Origin: Gammaproteobacteria bacterium
Lineage (GTDB): Bacteria > Pseudomonadota > Gammaproteobacteria > Burkholderiales > Nitrosomonadaceae
Direction: 5' to 3'
NCBI GenBank assembly: GCA_030431985.1
Contig: JAUIIB010000002.1
Span: 62,001 to 126,000 of the forward strand
Length of the DNA stretch: 64,000 nt
The position numbers and the translations under genes were made by a program. The notes under the pieces were generated by a model. It saw only the letters and a list, made by a program, of their open reading frames with translations, made no database searches and was not told the origin of the DNA. This document shows, one piece after another, positions 64,000-64,000 of this stretch (its first letter is position 1; every line of letters begins with the position of its first letter).

Positions 64000-64000
64000 T

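Noticed and set aside
1-64000. Mobile elements, CRISPR arrays, tRNA or rRNA genes
   Set aside because: No transposase or integrase frame, no regularly spaced repeats, and no cloverleaf or rRNA-like sequence found by eye in the intergenic regions.

Overview
The window looks like chromosome from a Betaproteobacterium, most likely a Nitrosomonas-like (Nitrosomonadaceae) ammonia oxidiser. This is inferred from gene content, not from a search. The base composition is moderate (mid-40s % GC by eye). Gene orders familiar from Betaproteobacteria recur (rpe-gph-trpE, alaA-hom-thrC, tlpA-dsbD-cutA, asmA-mutY), and there is a complete norCBQD set plus a squalene synthase/HpnA pair. I found no rRNA, tRNA, CRISPR array, intact insertion sequence or phage gene.

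Layout. 0-6.5 kb: a lipoprotein cut by the left edge, a DUF411 copper-type protein, TtcA, a stand-alone QueC-like PP-loop protein, DUF2784, and a periplasmic thiol module (TlpA-like, DsbD, CutA). 6.8-17 kb: a PAS-GAF-GGDEF-EAL signalling protein, ApaG, rpe-gph-trpE, an OmpA-type lipoprotein, a Rof-like Rho antiterminator, and asmA-mutY-fthC. 17-19.4 kb: a small RTX-repeat protein, divergent from a TPR-LicD-cytidylyltransferase fusion. 19.5-26.8 kb: alaA-hom-thrC, a FrnE/DsbA-like protein, a hotdog thioesterase, an Lpp-like lipoprotein, an L,D-transpeptidase and PhoB with a Pho box. 27-38.2 kb: a sensorless kinase with a REC-TPR regulator, divergent from a complete TonB2/TtpC-type energy system (DUF3450, TtpC, ExbB, ExbD, TonB, TPR) that ends in its own large TonB-dependent receptor.

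38.2-52.4 kb: hopanoid-precursor genes (HpnA-like, squalene synthase), lysA with a tiny upstream lptM, an Mla-type MCE lipid transporter operon whose permease carries a STAS domain, amiC-tsaE, queG, purT, a hexose-6-phosphate mutarotase and a secreted FG-GAP repeat protein. 52.6-58.8 kb: a PhoD-like phosphatase without a signal peptide, then norD, norQ, norB and norC on the minus strand. 58.8-62.4 kb: a 0.64-kb divergent control region with a perfect FNR/NnrR-type box, followed on the plus strand by a four-gene periplasmic module: thioredoxin-like, Cys-motif BNR/sialidase-fold protein, CopC-like protein and an anchored lipoprotein. 62.4-64 kb: AT-rich sequence with a strong hairpin, and a TPR protein apparently split by a frameshift and cut by the right edge.

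The best candidate for an undescribed system is the four-gene module divergent from norCBQD. It pairs a CXXC redox protein, a propeller protein with conserved-looking CSCC and GCPHTGG motifs, and a CopC-type copper carrier. That suggests periplasmic copper or thiol handling linked to NO or low-oxygen respiration. The LicD-cytidylyltransferase fusion, with the RTX protein beside it, is the second.
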